Shown here one piece after another: positions 18,219-25,815 of a stretch of 64,000 nucleotides of DNA. The number at the start of each line of letters is the position of its first letter. Within the stretch, counting starts at the first letter, position 1. The notes beneath the pieces were generated by a model. That model did no database searches. It saw nothing but the letters and a program-made list of their open reading frames with translations, and was not told the DNA's origin. The stretch covers positions 372,001-436,000 of the forward strand of contig JAHBVY010000001.1 of assembly GCA_019637265.1 (NCBI GenBank). Reading direction: 5' to 3'. A program made the translations under genes and the position numbers. The DNA comes from Polyangiaceae bacterium. GTDB lineage: Bacteria; Myxococcota_A; Polyangia; Polyangiales; Polyangiaceae.

Positions 18219-19373
18219 TCAGCTCACGCGCTTGGTCAGCTCCAGTGCGCCGCCGCCGTAGCCCAGCTCGAGCAGCTGCTGCACCACGCGGCGCCGCTCT
18301 AGCCCCCGCTCCACCACCTGGGTGATGCCGCGCTGGATCTCTCGGCGCGCGGCCTGGGGCAGGTGGATGGCGCGGGCGAGCCTCGCCTGGAAGCGCCGCG
18401 CCGCCCGGGCAGTCAGGCAGCCGTCCTGATTGAGGCTGGCGCGGATCACCTCCGCCGCCAGGCGACCGGAGTAGAGCGCCTGGTAGATCCCCTCGCCGGT
18501 CAGCGCGTCCACCGAGTGCGCCGCGTCCCCCACGCAGAGCAGGCCTGGACCCGCGGGTGGCAGCCGAAAGCTCGAGATCGGCAGCTGCCAGCTCTTGAGC
18601 GCGCTCGTGAGCTTTGCTCCGCGGAAGCGCTGTGGACGCGCCTGGACGAAGGCCTCGAGCCGCGCCTCGAGCCGCGCGCCGCTCCGCTTGTAGGCGTCCA
18701 CCCGCTGGTACACCCCCACGTTGGCCTCGCCGTTCACCTCCGGGAACACCCAGTAATATCCATATGGAATCTCACGCGCGAAGTGGTGCTCGCTGACGCC
18801 CGCCTCCTCCACCTGCACCCCGCCGTAGTAGCCGGTGACGGCGATGCCGAGGGACGAGGCCCGCGGTCGCTCGCAGCCGAGCAGGCGCCAGCCCACGCTG
18901 CCCGGTCCGTCAGCCGCGATCACCACCCGGCCCGCCAGCGTGCGCTCGGCGCCGCCCTGCTTGATCCGCAAGCGAAGCGGCGCGAGCGGACCCTCGTCGC
19001 GCTTCACGCTGATCGCCCGCGTCTCCTCGAGGAGGGTGGCGCCCGCGGCCACGGCGCGCTCGGCGATCAGCGCGTCCAGGGTGAGGCGAGGGACGATGGC
19101 GCCCGGCTGGTGCTGGTAGCTCCGGCTCACCGAATAACCGCTCGGAAAGAGGGCCCGCGCCGTGAGCACCGGGGTGCCGTTGGCGATCGCGCTCACCCCC
19201 AGGTCTCGGAGCTCCTCGAGCGCCAGGTTGCTCAGGGCGTCCCCGCAGGTCTTCGGTCGCGGCAGCCGCGCGCGCTCCACCACCGTGACTCGTAGCCCCG
19301 CCCGCGCCAGGTGGGTCGCCGCCGCGGCGCCCGCCGGGCCGGCGCCGATCACCAAGACGTCAGCTACACTCAC
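18219..19373 (-). CDS. geranylgeranyl reductase family FAD oxidoreductase
   Basis: 384 residues. FAD-binding dinucleotide fold with GAGPAG at 10-15, the family motif PRPKTCGD at 38-45 (Cys43 is the redox-active position in archaeal geranylgeranyl reductases), ADGPGS at 154-159, the substrate-channel motif YGYYWVFP at 204-211 and the second FAD motif GDAAHSVD at 282-289. These enzymes saturate double bonds of geranylgeranyl chains in chlorophylls, quinones or archaeal-type ether lipids; related family members oxidise other hydrophobic molecules. Divergent from a UbiA prenyltransferase and in the same region as prenyl synthase and mevalonate genes, so an isoprenoid substrate is likely. GTG start; the ribosome site is weak. 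Confidence 0.85.
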   Translation of the reverse strand: MSVADVLVIGAGPAGAAAATHLARAGLRVTVVERARLPRPKTCGDALSNLALEELRDLGVSAIANGTPVLTARALFPSGYSVSRSYQHQPGAIVPRLTLDALIAERAVAAGATLLEETRAISVKRDEGPLAPLRLRIKQGGAERTLAGRVVIAADGPGSVGWRLLGCERPRASSLGIAVTGYYGGVQVEEAGVSEHHFAREIPYGYYWVFPEVNGEANVGVYQRVDAYKRSGARLEARLEAFVQARPQRFRGAKLTSALKSWQLPISSFRLPPAGPGLLCVGDAAHSVDALTGEGIYQALYSGRLAAEVIRASLNQDGCLTARAARRFQARLARAIHLPQAARREIQRGITQVVERGLERRRVVQQLLELGYGGGALELTKRVS

Positions 19374-19661
19374 GGTATCCCCCCGCCCACCGGCGCTGGG
19401 CGCGTGGCCCCGACCGCGTCAGGCTGCTGAAACACGCAGGGTGGCTCAAGCGCCCGAGTTTGCCGCGCCTTCCGGCGTAAAGCTCGCCCCAAACGACGCC
19501 CGCTACCCCTGAGGGGGATGCTCAGCGCCTGTTCTCCGTCGCGCCGCCGCACCCGCGGCGGGATGAGGCAGGGGCGCCCCCAGATCCCAGGCGGCCAGCG
19601 CGGCGTGCTACGAATCGGGTCGCCACCCCGCGGCGCTGGGGCCACGGGGCGGCCAGGGTCC

Positions 19662-20495
19662 ATGCGCGCCGCTCTCCGTATCGTCTTCGATGTCCTCGTC
19701 TACCGCCTGAGGCGCCTGGAGATGGCCAACCTCGCGGCGGCGGTGAGCGTGATGCTAGCGCTCGGCACCGCGCTGCCAGACCTGCTCCTTCGCACCGTGT
19801 TCGGCGCCGGGCTCAACTTGCTCGCGTACCTGACGAACGACGCCTGCGACGTGGAGCAAGACTTGGCCGAGGGCCGCGCCCCGGAGAAGACCCGCTTCTT
19901 GTATGAGCATCGGCGCGCGGCGCTGGTGAGCCAGCTCGCCCTGTTCGCGCTGCTCGCTGCCTTCGCTCTGGCTTACGATCCGGGGCTCTTGCTCGCGCTG
20001 GTGACGGGCGCTGGAATCTGCTGGGTCTACTCCGCCCACCTGAAGCGCTACCCGCAGGTCGACATCGCCAGCATGGTGCTGTGGGGGGTCGCGATGCCGC
20101 TGGTCGCGTTCCCGCTCGGCAATGGGCTCGGCTGGATGCTGGTGATCCAGCTCGGGCTGTTCAGCGCCTGCTTCGAGGCGATCCAGGTGCTGCGCGATCA
20201 CGACGAGGACCAGCGCGCGGGGGTGCACACCACGGCGGTGGAGCTCGGCCCGAAGGCCACCGTGGTCCTGATTCGCTGCTTCATGCTGCTCGCGGCGCTG
20301 TACGCCAGCCTGGTGCTGGATCGCTACGTGGGCCCGCTCCTCGCGCTCGTGGTGCTGCTGCCAGCGCCAGCTCTCGCCGTCCCCGCCGCGGTCACCAAGT
20401 ATTGGAATCAGGTGCGGCTCGCCCAGGGGCTGGGCTGGCTGGGTCTGCTGCTCGGCGTCTTCCTCCGCGGCGACGCGCACGGCTGGCTCATGTAG
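19662..20495 (+). CDS. UbiA-family membrane prenyltransferase
   Basis: 277 residues from the ATG at 19662 (an upstream longer frame is low-complexity and lacks similarity). About eight hydrophobic helices. Both Asp-rich motifs of the family are present: NDACDVEQD (59-67, pattern N-D-x-x-D-x-x-x-D) that binds the prenyl diphosphate via Mg, and RDHDEDQRAG (178-187). The family includes menaquinone, homogentisate, chlorophyll and digeranylgeranylglyceryl-phosphate synthases; the acceptor cannot be read from the sequence. The head-to-head geranylgeranyl-reductase gene suggests that the product's prenyl chain is then reduced. Confidence 0.88.
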   Translation: MRAALRIVFDVLVYRLRRLEMANLAAAVSVMLALGTALPDLLLRTVFGAGLNLLAYLTNDACDVEQDLAEGRAPEKTRFLYEHRRAALVSQLALFALLAAFALAYDPGLLLALVTGAGICWVYSAHLKRYPQVDIASMVLWGVAMPLVAFPLGNGLGWMLVIQLGLFSACFEAIQVLRDHDEDQRAGVHTTAVELGPKATVVLIRCFMLLAALYASLVLDRYVGPLLALVVLLPAPALAVPAAVTKYWNQVRLAQGLGWLGLLLGVFLRGDAHGWLM

Positions 20496-20521
20496 ACGCT
20501 GGGGGTGTCGGTGCCCAGTCA

Positions 20522-20637
20522 GCGCCTGGCCTATCGTTAGTTAAGCTGACTCGGGCTCACGCAGCGCCTAGCTATCGTCAGCCAAGCTGGTCACGCAGTG
20601 CCTGACCTATCATCAGCTAAGCTGACTCGAGCTCACC
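20522..20637. repeat. three degenerate ~40-bp repeats with TCAGC...GCTGA palindromes
   Basis: Units begin near 20522, 20564 and 20598 and read GYGCCTRRCYTAT, a short link, a palindromic core, then a TCAC end; the second lacks ~7 bp. Cores are at 20537-20549, 20578-20590 and 20613-20625 (TCAGCTAAGCTGA, perfect arms around one base). The last copy overlaps the stop codon of the convergent gene. The region may act as a two-way terminator as well as a repeat, but there is no U-run. Confidence 0.75.
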
Positions 20638-23178
20638 GTCACTCGGCACGTCATCCGTCGTGCCTCGTTCAGGTGCGGGGCGCCCGGTGAGCAGCCACAG
20701 TGCGGGCAGCAGCAGCAGGTAGATGCCGGCGGACAGCAGGGTGAGCCAGGTGAGGCCGTAAGCCAGGGCGACGATGATGGCGAGGCTTGAGGCGAGCACG
20801 CTGCCGACGCCGTTCAGGCCCCACAGCCACGGCGTCTCTCGCTCGAACTCGGCGCGCACCACGCGGATCCCGCAGGGGAAGGCGAAGCCGAACGCCACGC
20901 CCAGCGGGCAGGTGATGGCCACCGCGAAGGCGACGCGCACCCCCAGCTCCGCGCTCGCCACCCCCGCCGAGGCGCGCCCCCAACCGAGCGCCACCAGGAC
21001 CAGCAAGCCGGCGATCATGAGCGGGTAGACGAAGCACCACGGGCGCCGATCCAGGGGGAGCCGATCGCTCAGGTAAGAGCCGAGCCCAGCCGCGGCCACC
21101 AGGCTCGCGAGCACCACGATCAGGCTGTAGATGGGGTGGCCGAGCACCAGGCTCAGGCGTTGGAGCAGCGCGATCTCCGCCAGCATGAAGCCGACGCCGA
21201 TGCAGAAGAAGTAGCCGAGCGCGGCCGCCAAGCGCAGGCGCCGCCCAGCCCCAAGTGGAGTGGGTGCACCTCTGACCGCCGCGGTGCGCGTCGCCTCGCT
21301 GCTCGGCCGCGCTGGCTCCTCGGGAGACGAGTCAGGCAGGGAGCCGAGCGAAGTGAGGGTGCGGCGGCGACGCCACAGCGGGAGTAAGATGGCACCTGTC
21401 ACGAGCAGGGTGGAGGACAGCAGCGCGAGCAGCAGGGTGCGCGTCGCCACCAGGTTGCCCTCGATGGTCCCTTGGGTGATGGCCGGGGGTGGGCGCCACA
21501 GCGCGCTCGGGCGCACCACGTTGAAGAAGAAGGGGCGATCGTCGGTGCTGGGCGTGAAGTCGAGCTCCGGCAGCAAGGTGATGCGCTCGAGCTCCTCCGG
21601 GCTCTTGGCGTCGAGGATCTGCGCGAGCCGCTCGGGGCGCGAGGGGCTGTTCGGTGACACCACCACCACGAAGCCTTTCTCTGCGGAAATGGCCTCGAGC
21701 GCCTGTGAGTCGGCTTCAGTCAGCGGATCCACGCTGACCAGCAGGCTGCTCACCAGGCCGGAGCTGACCAGCGCCAGGTGGCGATGCGGCTCGGCCACGC
21801 CGCTTCGCTGCAGCGCCGCCACCGCGAGCCCCATGAGGCGCGCCGTCTCCACCGTTGCCCAGCGCGAGACGGTGAAGATGCCGCCCGGCTTCAGGCGATT
21901 CAAGAACAGGTGCCAGGCCTCCACCGTGTAGAGCCCGTTCTCACCCAGCGCGTGCGCGCCGGCGCCGGTGGCCGCCCAGGTGTCGATGAGCGACATCTGG
22001 ATCACGTCGAAGCGCGCGTTCGTGCGCGCGAGCACGCTGCGCGCCTCCCCGTGCACCAGCTGCACCGCCGGGTGATCCGGCACCAGGGTGGGCGCGCCCA
22101 TCGGCCCACGCAGGATCTCCAGCAGCCGTGCGTTCAGCTCGATGCCCACCACCTTCTCGTGGCCGTGCAGCAGCGCTGCTTGAAGGTCGCGTGAGCCGCC
22201 GACGCCGATGATGGCGATCGAGCCCTTGGGGCGCACGCGGTGGACCACGTTGGTCACGTCGCAGTCGAGGAACCGCAGCGACTCGAGGCCACCGTCGGCG
22301 TGATAGAGCGGGGTCATCGCGTGGCCGTCGATCTCGATGCCTCGCTGCACCACGTTCGGGTGCGGGCAGCGCACTCCTTTGCCCCAGAAGCTGACCGGGC
22401 CGCTCGCAGCGGGGCCCACCACCACGCGCGAGTGGCTGTTCCACAGCTCCTGCTCCACCAGCGCTCGCACCTCGGGCCGGCCCTTCACCCACAGCGGCGC
22501 GAGGCCGTGCAGCGTGCCGCGGTTCACCAGCATGGCGGTGAGCAGGGCGGCTGCCAACACCAAGCCGAGGCTTAGCTGCCGCCGCTCGGCGCCAGCCCAG
22601 GCGAAGCAAGCCGAGGCCAGCGCGCACACGCTCGCCACCAGGAACAGGGCGCTGCCTGCGTCAGCGAAGCTGAGTAAGAGCGGCACGATCGGCGCGCCGA
22701 GCGCGGCCCCCACCAGGTCCACCGCGTACACCCGCCCCACCGGGAAGCGCGTCTTGGTCACCGCCGCCGCCACCACCACGCCCGCGGGGTAGAACGGCAG
22801 CGCGATGGCCGACGCGAACACCAAGAAGAGCAGCACCGTGGTGGCCACGGGGTCGGTGCGTAGCGGCACCACCAAGAGCAGCACGTAGCTGACGGGGATG
22901 GCGAGGGCGAGGTGCCGCGCGTCGCGGGCCAGCGAGCCCGCCAGCCGCTCCTCGCGATACTCTTCCGCGCGGAAATAGACGCGCAGCGCGCCGGCCGTGA
23001 GCCCGAACAGGCCCATGGCGATCACCAGGAACGCCAGCGAGTACCAGGTGAGCACCGACAGCAGCCGGGTGTTCAGGATCTCGAGCGCCAACGTCGAGGC
23101 GGTGACCAAGAACAGCCCGATCAGAAACGGGCCCTGCCGGAGCTTCGGAGCGGAGTCCACCGCGCACTCCGCTAACAT
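20617..23178 (-). CDS. multi-pass membrane protein with spermidine-synthase-like domain (paralog 3)
   Basis: 853 residues, same architecture as the two paralogs at 8379 and 11115: seven or so N-terminal membrane segments (16-220), a Rossmann domain (about 240-565) and six to seven C-terminal segments. The glycine motif is further degraded (IIGVGGSRD, 323-331), followed by GIELN; the loop at 395-403 is MSLIDTWAA, again lacking the first Asp of the aminopropyltransferase D-x-x-D-P motif. LKPGGIFTVSRWA follows. Ser/Glu-rich linker near 615-640. Contains Cys271 in VRCPHP. Shared loss of the same residue in three paralogs argues for a common non-polyamine function. Confidence 0.8.
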   Translation of the reverse strand: MLAECAVDSAPKLRQGPFLIGLFLVTASTLALEILNTRLLSVLTWYSLAFLVIAMGLFGLTAGALRVYFRAEEYREERLAGSLARDARHLALAIPVSYVLLLVVPLRTDPVATTVLLFLVFASAIALPFYPAGVVVAAAVTKTRFPVGRVYAVDLVGAALGAPIVPLLLSFADAGSALFLVASVCALASACFAWAGAERRQLSLGLVLAAALLTAMLVNRGTLHGLAPLWVKGRPEVRALVEQELWNSHSRVVVGPAASGPVSFWGKGVRCPHPNVVQRGIEIDGHAMTPLYHADGGLESLRFLDCDVTNVVHRVRPKGSIAIIGVGGSRDLQAALLHGHEKVVGIELNARLLEILRGPMGAPTLVPDHPAVQLVHGEARSVLARTNARFDVIQMSLIDTWAATGAGAHALGENGLYTVEAWHLFLNRLKPGGIFTVSRWATVETARLMGLAVAALQRSGVAEPHRHLALVSSGLVSSLLVSVDPLTEADSQALEAISAEKGFVVVVSPNSPSRPERLAQILDAKSPEELERITLLPELDFTPSTDDRPFFFNVVRPSALWRPPPAITQGTIEGNLVATRTLLLALLSSTLLVTGAILLPLWRRRRTLTSLGSLPDSSPEEPARPSSEATRTAAVRGAPTPLGAGRRLRLAAALGYFFCIGVGFMLAEIALLQRLSLVLGHPIYSLIVVLASLVAAAGLGSYLSDRLPLDRRPWCFVYPLMIAGLLVLVALGWGRASAGVASAELGVRVAFAVAITCPLGVAFGFAFPCGIRVVRAEFERETPWLWGLNGVGSVLASSLAIIVALAYGLTWLTLLSAGIYLLLLPALWLLTGRPAPERGTTDDVPSDGELESA

Positions 23179-23490
23179 GGGCGCCCGGCGACGTGCGAGG
23201 TTTCAAAGCCTGGGGCGGTGCCCTGGAGCGCCTTGCCAAACCCCCAACCCCAAAACCCTGAGGCCCATGCGCTGGCGACCCACGGCGCGCTGACCTGGCG
23301 GTCGCGTCTCACCCAAGCTCCAGCCTCCTTCCGGGGCTCGCGGCCAGCACCGAGGCCAGCGCCGCCCAGAGAATTCGGGGTACCCACTCAGAATACCGAG
23401 GGGCAGGTGGAGCTTGGTGCTGGGAGGCAGCTGGGGTAGGCTCGGCTCCGCGTGGTAGCGCGCCAGCTTCAGCTTGCTGCTTAGGGCCGT
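23179..23490. other. intergenic region between divergent genes
   Basis: 312 bp with no gene seen. Holds a copy of the dispersed C-tract element near 23235-23255. No consensus promoter found by eye and no Shine-Dalgarno before the start at 23491. Confidence 0.4.
23235..23255 (+). repeat. dispersed C-tract element, copy j
   Basis: GCCAAACCCCCAACCCCAAAA; a variant with a second C-tract instead of a plain A-run. Confidence 0.6.
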
Positions 23491-24444
23491 ATGTCAGACC
23501 AACAGCGCACGTCAGATCAGCAGCGCGGTGCTGCGGGCGATCCAGAGCGGGCCTCGGCCGACGCGGGCGTCGCCGCGCCATCTTCGCCGAGCGCAGCGCG
23601 GCGCGCCAATCAGAGCGACTCCCCGCCGCCCGATCTGAAGAAGCAGCGCGACGAGTTCCTCCAGAGCTTCTCGCGCAGCGCGCGGATGACCGAGCAGCTG
23701 GTGCGCGACTACGAGAAGCTCGCGGAGCGCGTGGTCCAGCTCGAGGCGGAGAACGCCAGCCTGCGCGCCAAGGTGGAGGCAGACGACGCGATCCGCGATC
23801 TGCTCCGCAAGATCGACGAGCTCGAGCGCGAGAAGACGGAGCTCATCTCGCGCTACACCGAGGCCAAGCGCACCTACAGCGGCCTCAGTGAGCGCGTGGC
23901 CTCGTTCGAGGAGGAGTTCAGCAACCTCGCGAACCTGTTCGTCGCGAGCAATCAGCTCCATTCGTCGCTGTCGCCGCGGCGGGTGGTTCGGCGCATCAAG
24001 GAGGTGCTGGCGCAGCTGGTCGGCGCCGAGCGCTACGCCGTTTACCTGCTGAACGCCGACGGGACGGCGCTCGCGCCCATCGCGTCGGAGGGCGTGCCCA
24101 GCGAGTCGCTGTCGCCGCTCCCAACCGACCTCGTTGATGGTACCGGCCGCGTGGCGGAGGTGCTCCGCACCGGCGCGGCCTACGTGGATGAAGAGGTGGA
24201 TACGAGCCAAGGCTCGTTGCAATCACCCCCAGCGGTGATCCCGCTCCGCTTGGATGACGAAGCGGTCGGCGTGATCTGCGTGTTCGCCACCCTGGCGCAA
24301 AAGACGCGCTTCGTGACCATCGACTTCGAGCTATTCAAGCTGCTAGGGCAGCATGCGGCGGGCGCGCTGATTTGCGCGAGCCTGCAGGCCGAGAGCGGCC
24401 ACCGGCGCCCCAACCTCGAGGCCTTCATCGATCTCGGCACATAA
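23491..24444 (+). CDS. coiled-coil GAF-domain protein
   Basis: 317 residues. The N-terminal ~50 residues are polar and low complexity (Gln, Ser, Ala). Residues ~50-150 form a long coiled coil with heptad Leu/Val and many Glu/Lys/Arg. Residues ~155-300 look like a GAF domain: LSPRRVVRRIKEVLAQLVGA then RYAVYLLNADGTALAPIAS and PLRLDDEAVGVICVFA. No kinase, cyclase or output domain is present. It lies 3 bp before a CheY-like receiver gene on the same strand, so it may sense a small ligand or link a partner to that receiver. No signal peptide, so cytosolic. Confidence 0.75.
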   Translation: MSDQQRTSDQQRGAAGDPERASADAGVAAPSSPSAARRANQSDSPPPDLKKQRDEFLQSFSRSARMTEQLVRDYEKLAERVVQLEAENASLRAKVEADDAIRDLLRKIDELEREKTELISRYTEAKRTYSGLSERVASFEEEFSNLANLFVASNQLHSSLSPRRVVRRIKEVLAQLVGAERYAVYLLNADGTALAPIASEGVPSESLSPLPTDLVDGTGRVAEVLRTGAAYVDEEVDTSQGSLQSPPAVIPLRLDDEAVGVICVFATLAQKTRFVTIDFELFKLLGQHAAGALICASLQAESGHRRPNLEAFIDLGT

Positions 24445-24447
24445 GCC

Positions 24448-24825
24448 ATGGCTGAATACTCCTGCTTAATCGTCGAAGACTCGCCCATGATGCGGCAGCT
24501 CTTGGTGTTCGCCCTGGCGCGGGTGAAGAACCTGCGCGTCACGGAGGCGGACGACGGCGTGGACGGGCTGCGCAAGCTCGCCTCGGCGCGCTACGACATC
24601 ATCGTCACCGACATCAACATGCCGATCATGGACGGCCTCAAGCTGGTCAAGCGCGTCCGCACCGATCCCATCCACAAGGACACCCCCATCGTCATCATCA
24701 CGACGGAGGGATCTCAGGAAGATCGCCAGCGCGCGCTCCAGCTCGGCGCCAACGCCTACATCACCAAGCCGATTCAGGCGCCGCAGGTGATCGCGACGGT
24801 CAAAGAGCTGTTGAAGATCGAGTAG
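24448..24825 (+). CDS. single-domain CheY-like response regulator
   Basis: 125 residues, a receiver domain only. Acidic pair Glu10/Asp11, phospho-acceptor Asp55 in VTDINMP, Thr85/86 in IITTEGS and Lys107 in ITKP complete the conserved phosphorylation pocket. No DNA-binding or enzyme domain follows, so it acts by protein contact, as CheY or pilus-type regulators do. The 3-bp gap from the GAF protein implies one transcript. No histidine kinase is in the window. Confidence 0.92.
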   Translation: MAEYSCLIVEDSPMMRQLLVFALARVKNLRVTEADDGVDGLRKLASARYDIIVTDINMPIMDGLKLVKRVRTDPIHKDTPIVIITTEGSQEDRQRALQLGANAYITKPIQAPQVIATVKELLKIE

Positions 24826-24885
24826 GGCTGACCGCCGAGGCCGCGATGCTGCTGAGCCGCGCGTGATAGTTGGTCAGGGCCACTG

Positions 24886-24981
24886 AGTTTCCTGAGCCGC
24901 AGGTTTCCTGAGCCGCAGGTTTCCTGAGCCGCAGGTTTCCCGAGCCGCAGGTTTCCTGAGCCGCAAGTTTTCCGAGCCGCG
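24886..24981. repeat. six 16-bp tandem repeats abutting trpF start
   Basis: Units of GGTTTCCTGAGCCGCA start at 24886, 24902, 24918, 24934, 24950 and 24966; units 2, 3 and 5 are identical, unit 4 has one change, and units 1 and 6 have small changes at their ends. The array ends 4 bp before the trpF GTG codon, so it forms the mRNA leader and leaves no room for a normal Shine-Dalgarno. Confidence 0.92.
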
Positions 24982-24985
24982 AGCC

Positions 24986-25774
24986 GTGTACGTCAAGATC
25001 TGCGGTCTGACCCAGCTCGAGCAGGCCGCGCCCTTGGTGCGCGCGGGGGTGGACGCCATCGGCATCAACCTGCACCCGAGCTCTCCGCGGCGCGTCTCCT
25101 TCGAGCAGGCAGACGAGCTACTCAGGGCAGTGGGGCACGCAGCGGGCATTGAAGGGCGCCCGGTGGAGCTGGTGGCGCTGCTCGCGGCGTCGCAAGGGGA
25201 GCAGGCGATCGCGCGCTGTCGCGAGCTGGGCTTCGATTGGGTCCAGCTCCACGGCGTGGAAACGAGCGGTCCCATGGGCAGTGTCGTGGATGGCGCGGTG
25301 ACGGGTGAGGCCGTGAGGACTGAAGCCGTGAGCGACTCCGAGCGCGCCGTAGGGTGCGATTCGGCTCGAGGGGAGGGGGTTGGGGGTTGGTCCCAGCGGA
25401 CGACCCCGGCGCACGCTGCAGGCACCGGGGACCGTTTTCGCGGGGTGTTCCTGGCGGTCGGTGTAGGCAGTGTGGCTGACGTGGACTTGGCGCAGCGCGC
25501 CCCGGGCGAGCGCGTGCTGCTCGACGCCAAGGTGCCCGGCATGGCGGGTGGCACCGGGCAGCGCTTCGACTGGCGCCTGGCGCGCGAGCTGGGCGTTCAG
25601 CGCCGGGTGATCTTGGCGGGCGGCCTCACGCCGGAGAACGTGGCGGAGGCCATCCGCATCGCGGAGCCCTGGGGTGTCGACGCCGCCAGCTCGTTGGAGT
25701 CCTCGCCCGGCGTGAAGGACATCGAGCGTTGTCGCGCCTTCGTCGCGGCGGCCAAAGGCGCTCACCGCGGGTAG
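24986..25774 (+). CDS. trpF: phosphoribosylanthranilate isomerase with internal insertion
   Basis: Third step of tryptophan synthesis from anthranilate. 262 residues, against about 200-220 in most TrpF. The beta/alpha-barrel landmarks are intact: VKICGLT (3-9, catalytic Cys6), GINLHPSSPR (26-35), VQLHG (86-90), FLAVGVGSV, LLDAKVPGMAGGTG (178-191, catalytic Asp180), ILAGGLTPENV and GVDAASSLESSPGVKD. The extra length is residues ~92-152, a Gly/Ser/Glu-rich segment between VQLHG and FLAVG, encoded by DNA resembling a G-rich intergenic repeat. GTG start at 24986. First gene of trpFBA. Confidence 0.95.
   Translation: MYVKICGLTQLEQAAPLVRAGVDAIGINLHPSSPRRVSFEQADELLRAVGHAAGIEGRPVELVALLAASQGEQAIARCRELGFDWVQLHGVETSGPMGSVVDGAVTGEAVRTEAVSDSERAVGCDSARGEGVGGWSQRTTPAHAAGTGDRFRGVFLAVGVGSVADVDLAQRAPGERVLLDAKVPGMAGGTGQRFDWRLARELGVQRRVILAGGLTPENVAEAIRIAEPWGVDAASSLESSPGVKDIERCRAFVAAAKGAHRG
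25370..25398 (+). repeat. G-rich repeat inside trpF
   Basis: GGGGAGGGGG, two bases, GGGGGTT, then GGTCCCAGCG. The same string with only a few changes lies in the intergenic region at 45101-45130. Here it encodes part of the TrpF insertion. Confidence 0.75.
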
Positions 25775-25815
25775 CGGCGTGGACAAGCGCCCGGCTTCGC
25801 GCGAGCCTCGGCGTC

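Noticed and set aside
24886..24981. CRISPR array
   Set aside because: The 16-bp units are directly joined with no spacers, and there are no cas genes.
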